From the NCBI GenBank assembly GCA_023138735.1, contig JAGLOY010000038.1, positions 1-43,233 on the forward strand: a stretch of DNA of 43,233 nucleotides, read 5' to 3'. The stretch is from Candidatus Aegiribacteria sp. (GTDB lineage: Bacteria > Fermentibacterota > Fermentibacteria > Fermentibacterales > JCC-6). The first letter of the stretch is position 1; each line of letters opens with the position of its first letter. Positions 18,002 to 25,119 of the stretch are shown in pieces. The notes beneath the pieces were generated by a model, which worked only from the letters and a program-made list of their open reading frames with translations, had not been told where the DNA came from and did not search any database. The position numbers were made by a program, and so were the translations under genes.

Positions 18002-18292
18002 TTAAGGACTGAGTCTACGATCTGTTCCGGACATCGATCACCGTTACTTCACCCAGCTCTATCATATCATCAATACTTCTGACATCTTAGCGAAAAAATC
18101 GGGTTTTTCCATGACACTCCTTACAAACTAACATTCCAACGGATAAAGGAATGTAAGATTTGATGTCAATGATAAGCAATCAGATTCCTGAATAGAAGCC
18201 AAATATTGTCATAATAGAAATAAGTACTTGACAAATTGTAAAATAATCTTTATAAATTAATCACAGAATAACATAAAATGAAAGGAGCGATC
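18002..18292 (+). promoter_or_regulatory. Intergenic region with sigma70-type promoter (18228-18256) and inverted repeat
   Basis: This 291-bp AT-rich gap ends the cofactor operon and starts the next unit. A near-consensus promoter is visible: TTGACA at 18228-18233, a 17-bp spacer, and TATAAA at 18251-18256. It lies 37 bases before the ATG at 18293. Upstream, ACATTCC (18131-18137) pairs with GGAATGT ten bases later, a possible operator or weak hairpin. No GC-rich terminator with a T-run was found for the operon before it. Confidence 0.7.
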
Positions 18293-19300
18293 ATGAGCGA
18301 GGAACAGAGAGAGATACTTCAGATGGTGTCAGACGGCAAGATTAGTGCCGATGATGGCGCAAAACTTCTGGAGGCTCTTAAAACTGGAGAGCAGAAGAGA
18401 AGAGAGATGGAATCACCGGCCAGGAGGGTCAGGGAGAAGAAGCGTATAATCAGTGAGAAAAAAATAATGAATCATCTAGCCGGTATGGGCAATATGCGCG
18501 AAATAGGACGCATGGTCCGCGGTATGGTAAGGGATTCCGTATCGGGAATTAGCGATGACTTTGCTGAGATTGACGAGGAAATGTGTGAGGATGCAGGTCT
18601 TCTAGAAGGCCCGATTGAATTGGAGAGCGGTACTGAGCTTGTTCTTAAACGAAGACGAAGAGTTCACATGAACACTGGCGGTGATCTTACTCTGATAGGG
18701 GTAGTGGGATTTTCACTTGAAGCAGTCGGAGAGGACATACCGGATATTAAAGTTTATCGCGAAAATGGTACGGTCTATCTTAAATGGGATACTGGTGATT
18801 TGACACTCAACGTACCGGCTGCAGTAGATAACGTACGGGCAAGCATAATGGGGGGGAATATCAAGCTTAGCGGAATATCTGCTTCCGCGCAGATTAAAAC
18901 AAAGGGTGGAAATATCAACCTCTCTGAAACCTCAAGAGCCTTCAGCGCTAAAACAATGGGGGGAGATATAATGATAGCATTAACAGATAACTGGAGTGAA
19001 GATTCTGAAGTGGCAACTATGGGGGGCAACATCAACCTGGTACTCCACTCCTCTAACAAGGCCGAAATATCGGCAAAAACCATGGGTGGGAGGATTGCAG
19101 TTCAGGAAGGAATCGGTGAATTGACTGAATCTGGACATCCCGGTGCATCCAGAGTTAATATTGACCTCTCAGAGGGAGAAGAATGCCCCGATCTCAGCAT
19201 GAAGACCATGGGAGGCGATATCTCCGTAACCATGTCCGGTGCGGAACCGGCAGAGGAGAGGGACACTGAGAAGAAGCGCAGCAGAAAAAAGAAGAAATGA
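18293..19300 (+). CDS. Cytoplasmic DUF4097-type beta-helix protein with SHOCT-like N-terminus
   Basis: This 335-residue protein has no signal peptide. The N-terminus (EILQMVSDGKISADDGAKLLEALKTGE) is a short helical module of the SHOCT-like type. A basic helical linker follows. The C-terminal ~220 residues are a repetitive beta structure of the DUF4097/DUF4098 kind with MGG turns about every 20-25 residues (SIMGGNIKL, TKGGNINL, KTMGGDIMI, ATMGGNINL, KTMGGRIAV, KTMGGDISV). A very basic tail (KKRSRKKKK) ends it. The ATG at 18293 follows AAAGGAG by six bases. It is paired with the DUF2089 gene six bases downstream, a pairing seen in other bacteria. Function is unknown; regulation or envelope-stress sensing is inference. 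Confidence 0.8.
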   Translation: MSEEQREILQMVSDGKISADDGAKLLEALKTGEQKRREMESPARRVREKKRIISEKKIMNHLAGMGNMREIGRMVRGMVRDSVSGISDDFAEIDEEMCEDAGLLEGPIELESGTELVLKRRRRVHMNTGGDLTLIGVVGFSLEAVGEDIPDIKVYRENGTVYLKWDTGDLTLNVPAAVDNVRASIMGGNIKLSGISASAQIKTKGGNINLSETSRAFSAKTMGGDIMIALTDNWSEDSEVATMGGNINLVLHSSNKAEISAKTMGGRIAVQEGIGELTESGHPGASRVNIDLSEGEECPDLSMKTMGGDISVTMSGAEPAEERDTEKKRSRKKKK

Positions 19301-19306
19301 GATAAA

Positions 19307-19666
19307 ATGAGTGACAGCACCATTCCCCCGAAGTGCCCTGGTTGCGGAGACAGACTTATTGTTGTCAAGCTTCAGTGCAGTTCGTGTGGTACCGAAGTAA
19401 ACGGTGAGTTCGATTTATGCCCGGTTTGTACGCTCGAGGGTAAGAACAAGGAGCTTTTCGACTTATTCATGGAATCGAGGGGAAATCTCAAGGAAGTGCA
19501 GCGAAAGCTTGGCATATCATATCCAACCGTCAGGCAGAGAATTGATAACATGTTCAGTGAACTGAAAGGTGAGAAACCTCCATTGGATCCTGCTGAAATC
19601 CTGAAAAGGCTCAGCGATGGAGAAATTAATGTAGATACTGCATCAAAACTTATCGCCGGGGAATAG
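19307..19666 (+). CDS. DUF2089 family zinc-ribbon/helix-turn-helix regulator
   Basis: This 119-residue protein matches DUF2089. It has an N-terminal zinc ribbon (KCPGCGDRLIVVKLQCSSCG), a second Cys pair (LCPVC), and a helix-turn-helix region with the family signature MESRGNLKEVQRKLGISYPT. A C-terminal helical stretch (PAEILKRLSDGEINVDTASK) is very like the N-terminus of the neighbouring DUF4097-type protein, so both share a small helical module. It is probably a DNA-binding regulator acting on its own operon (inferred from the pairing). Confidence 0.85.
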   Translation: MSDSTIPPKCPGCGDRLIVVKLQCSSCGTEVNGEFDLCPVCTLEGKNKELFDLFMESRGNLKEVQRKLGISYPTVRQRIDNMFSELKGEKPPLDPAEILKRLSDGEINVDTASKLIAGE

Positions 19667-19857
19667 ACCGGCTGTATTCAAGAAGACCGGACTTTGCCTG
19701 TAGTGTTAACGGCGTCTTGTTTTGCAGCACTGAATGCATAATACTCTTCTGAAGATTGGATTATTATGCATAAGTTCAACACAGTTCCAGATAACATCCA
19801 TATTGCGGTAACTGCTCCTTCCAATTTCCCGGAACGATATCTCGAAAGCAAATCGCC

Positions 19858-22647
19858 ATGAGCGATGATTCAAAATCCAGAGAGGAACTGTTAGAGGAAC
19901 TTGCAGCACTCCGCAAGCAGATCTCCGACCAGACAACAATAGAGGTAATGCTCAAAGCGGAACGTGAACGTTGTCAGGAATATCTCGATCTTGCCGGTGT
20001 AATGTTTGTTGCCATCGACACAGTGGGTACGGTGATACTTGCCAACCGTAAGGCCTGCGAAGTACTCGAGTACGAGGAAAATGAGATCGTTGGTAAAAAC
20101 TGGTTCGATAACTTCCTGCCGCAACGTCTGCGTGAAAGGGGGAAGCAGGTCTTCGAGCAGCTCATATCCGGTGAGATCGAACCGATAGAGTACTTCGAAA
20201 ATCCGGTTCTACCCAAAAGCGGTGTTGAGCGTTTCATCGCATGGCATAGCTCGATCCTGCGGGATGATAAGGGCAATATCGTTGCAAGCCTTTCTTCAGG
20301 TGAGGATATCACCGAGCGCAAGCAGATGGAAAAATCGCTCAGGGAAAGCGAAGGGCGATTCAGGGCAATCATGGCATCAACGATTGATTTCATCTTCACT
20401 AAAGATAATGAGTTCAGGTACACTTATGTGAACCGGGCAATGGCAGATCTGTTTGGATGTAATCCAGAGGATCTTATAGGCAGGACTCCTGAAGAGTTGT
20501 TCGATCCGGAGTATGCAAAGGTTGTTTACGAAGTGGATAAGCTGGTTCTGAAAGGTGAGATTGTTGACCAGACCCGTGTACTGTCCATTGGAGGACAGGA
20601 ATATGACTTCCATACAGTTCAAGTTCCACTTGCAGATGCGGATGGAAAGGTGGAAGGCATCTGCGGCATCGTACGGGATATTACTGAAATGAAAAAAACG
20701 GAGGAAGCGCTTCGGGATAACAAAGAACGTTTTGAGAAAATAATTGCACAGTGCCCTATACCTATGGTTATCACTGATGCAGAAGGCGATATTGAGTATT
20801 TCAACGATAGATTCATCGAAGTTTTTGGCTATACGCTTGATGATGTATCTACCACTGAACAATGGTGGGCTCTTACTTATCCCGACGAGGATTATCGTCA
20901 ATTAGTAAGACGATCATGGGAATCCGCAATTGCAGTGGCTGCGGAAAAAGGGACTCAGATCGAAACACAGGAATGGGATTTCACCTGTAAAGATCGTTCG
21001 GTACGGCATGTTGAGTTTGATATGATGCCTTTGGGCGCAATCTCTGTCATTGCGATGAACGACATCACCGAACGCAAGAGGACTGAGGAGAAGCTGAGGC
21101 AGTCGTACGATTTCATGCAGACTGTTATTGATGGATTCCCTGAGGACCTGATGGTGATCAACCGTGATTACACCATTGCGCTGGCGAACAGCACTGTGCG
21201 ACTGAAGGCTGGAAACGATCCTGTGGTCTCCTGTATGAAGTGTCATCAGATTTCCCACCACAGCGAAACACCTTGTGAAAACGGGGTGCACCCGTGCCCT
21301 CTCCTGGCAGTCTTCGAAACCGAGAAGCTAATGGAGGTAGAGCATATTCACTACGATAAGCTGGGGAATGAAAAAATAGTTGAGGTTGTCGTTGCGCCGA
21401 TCTTCGACCAACATGGAGATGTGGTTCAAGTTATCGAATCCTGCCGTGATATCACTGAGCGCAGGAATGCAGAAGAGGAAAGGCTGTATCTTGAACGCCA
21501 GATTCAACACGCCCAGAAACTGGAGAGCCTCGGTGTGCTTGCAGGCGGTATAGCGCACGATTTTAACAACATTCTGATGGCGATTCTGGGAAATGCTGAT
21601 CTTGCACTGCAGGATCTCTCAACCGCAAATCCCGCGTATGCCAATGTGAAAGAGATAGAAATTGCTTCCCTACGTGCAGCAGACCTGGCAAGGCAGATGC
21701 TTGCGTATTCTGGTAAGGGAAAATTCCTTATCGAGAAGATCAGCCTGAATGAAGCTGTCGAAGAGATGACGCACATGCTGGAAGTATCGATCTCAAAGAA
21801 GGCCGTCATAAAGTATCACTATTCTGACAATCTGCCCTTGATCGATGCCGATGCTACACAGATCAGGCAGATAATCATGAACCTTGTTCTAAATGCGTCC
21901 GATGCAATTGAAAGAACGAGCGGGGTGATATCTATCACAACAGGGGCTATGGATTGTGATAATGCTTACCTGACAAGCGCTTACATTGACGAATCGCTTC
22001 CCGAAGGGCAGTATGTATACGTTGAAGTGACCGACACCGGTTCCGGGATGGACAGTGAAACCATGGAGAAGCTGTTCGACCCCTTCTATACGACGAAATT
22101 TACCGGGCGCGGTCTCGGTTTGTCGGCTGTCCTCGGGATAATCCGGGGTCACAGTGGCGCGATCAGGGTTTACAGTGAATTGGGCAAAGGATCGTCTATC
22201 AAAGTGCTGTTTCCCGCTTGCAGTGACCCTGCAGAAGCTCTGGAAACTGATCACAGGGAAAAAGGGATTCAGTGGACCTGCAGCGGTACCATTCTCCTTG
22301 TGGATGACGAAGACTCGATATTGTCTGTAGAAAGACAGATGCTCGAGCGTATTGGATTCGATATCCTGACCGCTTCAGATGGACGAGAAGCTTTGAGCCA
22401 TTTTCGCGAGCATTCAGATGTAATTGATCTGGTTATTCTTGACCTCACCATGCCTCATGTTGATGGCGAGGAAGCTTTCCGAGAACTTCGCCGCGTGCGA
22501 GATGATGTTCGTGTGCTCATAACAAGCGGTTACAACGAACAGGAAGTATGTCAACGTTTCTCAGACAAGTCTCTTGCAGGATTTCTGCAGAAACCATTTA
22601 CGTTCAGTGAACTTGAAGGCAAAATAAAAGAAATATTCGATAATTAA
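19858..22647 (+). CDS. Multi-PAS hybrid sensor histidine kinase with receiver domain
   Basis: This 929-residue protein has no membrane segment. A short coiled coil (SREELLEELAALRKQISDQ) leads into four PAS domains (about residues 40-155, 165-285, 295-410 and 420-540), separated by DITERK-type linkers. The fourth PAS has a Cys-rich insert (SCMKCHQ, PCENGVHPCPL) that could bind a metal or sense redox. The HisKA domain has His567 in GGIAHDFNNIL. The HATPase carries the N box (MNLVLNASDAI) and G boxes (DTGSGMD, GRGLGLSAVLGI). A C-terminal receiver has Asp862 (LVILDLTMPHVDG) and the final Lys in FLQKPF. It therefore autophosphorylates and relays internally. No separate response regulator is adjacent. 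Confidence 0.9.
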   Translation: MSDDSKSREELLEELAALRKQISDQTTIEVMLKAERERCQEYLDLAGVMFVAIDTVGTVILANRKACEVLEYEENEIVGKNWFDNFLPQRLRERGKQVFEQLISGEIEPIEYFENPVLPKSGVERFIAWHSSILRDDKGNIVASLSSGEDITERKQMEKSLRESEGRFRAIMASTIDFIFTKDNEFRYTYVNRAMADLFGCNPEDLIGRTPEELFDPEYAKVVYEVDKLVLKGEIVDQTRVLSIGGQEYDFHTVQVPLADADGKVEGICGIVRDITEMKKTEEALRDNKERFEKIIAQCPIPMVITDAEGDIEYFNDRFIEVFGYTLDDVSTTEQWWALTYPDEDYRQLVRRSWESAIAVAAEKGTQIETQEWDFTCKDRSVRHVEFDMMPLGAISVIAMNDITERKRTEEKLRQSYDFMQTVIDGFPEDLMVINRDYTIALANSTVRLKAGNDPVVSCMKCHQISHHSETPCENGVHPCPLLAVFETEKLMEVEHIHYDKLGNEKIVEVVVAPIFDQHGDVVQVIESCRDITERRNAEEERLYLERQIQHAQKLESLGVLAGGIAHDFNNILMAILGNADLALQDLSTANPAYANVKEIEIASLRAADLARQMLAYSGKGKFLIEKISLNEAVEEMTHMLEVSISKKAVIKYHYSDNLPLIDADATQIRQIIMNLVLNASDAIERTSGVISITTGAMDCDNAYLTSAYIDESLPEGQYVYVEVTDTGSGMDSETMEKLFDPFYTTKFTGRGLGLSAVLGIIRGHSGAIRVYSELGKGSSIKVLFPACSDPAEALETDHREKGIQWTCSGTILLVDDEDSILSVERQMLERIGFDILTASDGREALSHFREHSDVIDLVILDLTMPHVDGEEAFRELRRVRDDVRVLITSGYNEQEVCQRFSDKSLAGFLQKPFTFSELEGKIKEIFDN

Positions 22648-22778
22648 ACGGTCGTAACCAGGCCATCTGCATGACGAATCCCTATAAAAGTACTATATTT
22701 TATATATGGATATGTGAATCGAATCTTTCATTCGAACTTAGTGTTTCTGATAACCACGCGAAAGGAATTGTGAATAGC

Positions 22779-23267
22779 ATGAAAACAGCCTCCCTGTTAG
22801 CTTTAACACTGCTTATCGGTTTAGCCTCAGCAGGAATGGATGCTCTAGCTGATATCACTGAGAAGGTCACTGCTGCATTCGATCAGGAAACCGGTACTTT
22901 TGCTGAAGGCGCATATGGGACACTTCTGGAAGCTCATAACATGATCGGAGTTGCTCTGGAAGGTGAAATTACCGACGAAATTGAACTGAAAACACTTAGT
23001 GCTATGGATTGCATGGTAATGTACAATCTCGCCTGCCTTGAAGCTTTAGACGGAAATACAGATGAAGCTTTCACCTGGCTTGAAGGTTCGGTTGATGCCG
23101 GATACGGTGACCCTGAGTGGATGCTTGCTGATGAAGATCTTGCCGGTCTCAGAGAGGATGCCAGGTTCGGTGAGCTCGCAGATGCTGCCGCTGAAAACAT
23201 GGATGAAGATTGCAGCGGACCCTGCTCCAGTGGAGGTCCTTGCTGCGGAAGCGGTGAATGCGAGTAA
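22779..23267 (+). CDS. Exported TPR-like protein with Cys-rich tail
   Basis: This 162-residue protein begins with a signal peptide (MKTASLLALTLLIGLASAG). The middle (MYNLACLEALDGNTDEAFTWLEGSV, then GDPEWMLADEDLAGLREDARF) matches the terminal TPR-like repeat module often found at the end of repeat proteins (the NxAC...A..G....A...L..A pattern). The last ~20 residues are rich in Cys, Ser and Gly (DEDCSGPCSSGGPCCGSG), with six cysteines that could form disulfides or bind a metal. I chose the ATG at 22779. A GTG at 22770 is closer to AAAGGA and possible. Confidence 0.7.
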   Translation: MKTASLLALTLLIGLASAGMDALADITEKVTAAFDQETGTFAEGAYGTLLEAHNMIGVALEGEITDEIELKTLSAMDCMVMYNLACLEALDGNTDEAFTWLEGSVDAGYGDPEWMLADEDLAGLREDARFGELADAAAENMDEDCSGPCSSGGPCCGSGECE

Positions 23268-23286
23268 GGAGAACAACCCGGCTGGT

Positions 23287-23829
23287 TCAGACAATTACTC
23301 TGAGAGAGAGTATAACATGCGTCGGCGGATTACGGATATAATAAATTCGATAGAAGGAGCAGGTGGACAGCGCGTCCATCTGCTCTGATGTATGCAGCTG
23401 AAAACGAGTACCTCCCAGCTCCATATAGAAACTTGTTCCTGTTGGAAATTCCTTTGTCCATGTTCTGATCTCGCCCTCCAGTGTGCTGATGGATCCGCTA
23501 TGCAAATCCCGGCTTCGTACTTTTCCCAGATAGAGGAAGAAAACAAATATCAGCAGGAAAACCGCGCCAGTTCCGGCAAAGTAGGGCATTGCCTGCCTGA
23601 ATCCTGCAGATCCCGGCTCCGCTACTAAGAGTAATACGACTGACATGATAACCAGTGTTAGACCGATCGCAATGAAGGCTGCTCTGGTTCCGCAGCCATA
23701 GCTGATAGAATAGTTATGAAGAAGATCCTCCTGTTTCTCTGTAAGGAGGCCGTTCTCGTTTGCTTGCAGATCCTCTATTGAGAATGCGAATGCATTCCTT
23801 ATACTTTCATCAGACAAAAAATCCTCCAA
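23287..23829 (-). CDS. Two-transmembrane hypothetical protein
   Basis: This 180-residue protein has an N-terminal soluble segment (DESIRNAFAFSIEDLQANENGLL). Two membrane helices follow (about residues 50-69, AAFIAIGLTLVIMSVVLLLV, and 82-103, MPYFAGTGAVFLLIFVFFLYLG), then a C-terminal soluble beta-rich domain ending FYRIYYIRNPPTHVILSLRVIV. No catalytic motif is visible. The start is uncertain: TTG at 23829 gives this length, while a TTG at 23817 has GGAGG five bases upstream and may be the true start. It converges with the TPR-like gene. Confidence 0.6.
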   Translation of the reverse strand: MEDFLSDESIRNAFAFSIEDLQANENGLLTEKQEDLLHNYSISYGCGTRAAFIAIGLTLVIMSVVLLLVAEPGSAGFRQAMPYFAGTGAVFLLIFVFFLYLGKVRSRDLHSGSISTLEGEIRTWTKEFPTGTSFYMELGGTRFQLHTSEQMDALSTCSFYRIYYIRNPPTHVILSLRVIV

Positions 23830-23868
23830 CTGTATGAAGCAGGAGCTCTAGCAAAGGTAATCAGATAA

Positions 23869-24711
23869 TCACTCAGTAATGACCAAAGGAACTGGTTCGA
23901 CAAGTAGGGTAGGTATAATCTCACTGCTGAAATCCCTGATGTTCACCTCGTAATAGAATGTATCTTCAGCAAGTAATTCATTTCCATCGAATTCAACAAA
24001 CCACATTTGGGGATTGTCGGTCTGTGGACGCTCAAAAACGGTGCGCCCCTCGCCAAGAGGACCGTTCCAGAGAAGCGGCTGGCACAGCGAGAACTGTAAT
24101 GGTTCAAGCCCTGTGATATAGGTCCAGCCGTGAATCAGATATTGCACCTGGACTACGATCTCTTCTTCGTCACTGCAGGGAATCACCCACATATCCACAT
24201 AGAATCGGCGGGTTTCCGGTACAGCGCTCCGGAAATCATCCTCAGAATCGAACTGTGATCTGTATTCCTCGATTGGGCGTAATCCATGGCTGGAAACTGT
24301 TCCGTTTCCGCAATTGTACGTGTGCATGTTTAAGACGGAATCGGCCTGGTACTCCCCGAGCATGGCCCGGGATTCCATCTCAATTCCGTTAACCGTAAAG
24401 GATTCGAGTTCCCGTGTCAGCTCGGGAGATACTCCCAGATCGAGGCATATGAGTATATCACATCCGGAAACAGGCGGAATGAGAACAAGTCTTTCGTTGA
24501 CCGTGTAATCCCAGTCAACATAATTGGACATTGTTTCATTCTCAACAGAAACAGGCATGATTGTCGCATACCACGATTCAAGTACAGCAAGGTTTTCAGA
24601 TGATTCTTCGCAGACCTGCCCGGTGCCGTCCACTCTGTAAACCGGGCAGAGCCAGGAAGCATATGAAGAACCTGCAAGGTATACGATTACTAAAACAACT
24701 CGAAAATTCAT
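23869..24711 (-). CDS. Exported hypothetical protein
   Basis: This 280-residue protein has a signal peptide (MNFRVVLVIVYLAGSSYA) and an acidic, Trp/Tyr-rich mature part with scattered Cys residues (WLCPVY, GQVCEE, GCDILICLD, YNCGNG, VIPCSD), consistent with disulfides outside the cytoplasm. A GGGAGGG site lies before the ATG. It follows the remnant of a nitroreductase gene on the same strand and may sit at the far end of the tungsten-enzyme transcript. I do not recognise the family. Confidence 0.65.
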   Translation of the reverse strand: MNFRVVLVIVYLAGSSYASWLCPVYRVDGTGQVCEESSENLAVLESWYATIMPVSVENETMSNYVDWDYTVNERLVLIPPVSGCDILICLDLGVSPELTRELESFTVNGIEMESRAMLGEYQADSVLNMHTYNCGNGTVSSHGLRPIEEYRSQFDSEDDFRSAVPETRRFYVDMWVIPCSDEEEIVVQVQYLIHGWTYITGLEPLQFSLCQPLLWNGPLGEGRTVFERPQTDNPQMWFVEFDGNELLAEDTFYYEVNIRDFSSEIIPTLLVEPVPLVITE

Positions 24712-24760
24712 CTATACCCTCCCTGTTACATGTACTCAACAATATCTTCAATAGAAGGTG

Positions 24761-24865
24761 AGCTGATTCAATAATATTCTCAAGCTGTTCTGGTGATATC
24801 TTTTTTTCGGGATCGAACTTCTTGCATGCATGACGGAATTTCAGGGTATCCAGAACCGCATTCAT
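24761..24865 (-). pseudogene. Nitroreductase remnant, N-terminal ~35 residues only
   Basis: The first ~35 codons (MNAVLDTLKFRHACKKFDPE, then KKISPEQLENIIESA) match the N-terminus of NfsB-type nitroreductases, flavin enzymes of about 200 residues. After ESA, where the family continues with RLSPSSFG-like sequence, similarity stops at once. The frame runs on without meaning into the next gene. A normal ribosome binding site (GAGAGGA) precedes the ATG, 17 bases after the MoaD-like stop. The simplest reading is a gene that lost most of its length by deletion. Confidence 0.65.
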
Positions 24866-24882
24866 TATTTTCCTCTCGGAAA

Positions 24883-25116
24883 TTATCCGCCTGACATCAG
24901 GTGGATTATGTCTACAGTTGCTTCATCGGGAACTACCGATGAATCGTACTCATCCCTGGGTATGAGTTTTCCGTTGATTCGTACGATAAGAAGAGGAAAG
25001 ATGTAATTCTTTTCCTTAATGACATCACTTACAGTTTTACCCCGGGACCATTCTGTCTGTTCGCTGTTAACAACTATCATACTGTCAGCGGCGGGGACAA
25101 TTGTCCCCGCCTGCAA
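24883..25116 (-). CDS. MoaD/ThiS-like ubiquitin-fold sulfur carrier
   Basis: The core (MIVVNSEQTEWSRGKTVSDV to the end) has the beta-grasp layout of MoaD/ThiS and ends in the Gly-Gly (HLMSGG) that is activated by adenylylation and thiocarboxylated. In molybdopterin synthesis MoaD donates sulfur to cyclic pyranopterin; MoaD-like proteins also accompany AOR operons. It is the last intact gene of the split-AOR operon. The ThiF-like enzyme at 30400 is its likely activator. Start choice: TTG at 25116 has GGAGG seven bases upstream but adds 12 residues encoded by a palindrome. The ATG at 25080 fits the usual family N-terminus but has no binding site. Confidence 0.8.
   Translation of the reverse strand: MQAGTIVPAADSMIVVNSEQTEWSRGKTVSDVIKEKNYIFPLLIVRINGKLIPRDEYDSSVVPDEATVDIIHLMSGG
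25090..25111. repeat. 22-bp perfect palindrome at the MoaD-like gene start
   Basis: A perfect 22-bp palindrome has arms GGCGGGGAC and GTCCCCGCC around AATT. It lies between the stop of the NuoG-AOR fusion gene (25120) and the ATG at 25080. As RNA it would form a 9-bp GC-rich hairpin with an AAUU loop. No T-run follows on either strand, so it is not a classic terminator. It could stabilise or process the mRNA, set the level of the last gene, bind a protein, or be a REP-type sequence. Confidence 0.7.
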
Positions 25117-25119
25117 ATA

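Noticed and set aside
18091-18110. GAAAAAATC/GGGTTTTTCC hairpin as terminator of the cofactor operon
   Set aside because: The stem is almost all A-T pairs with mismatches and would be too weak.
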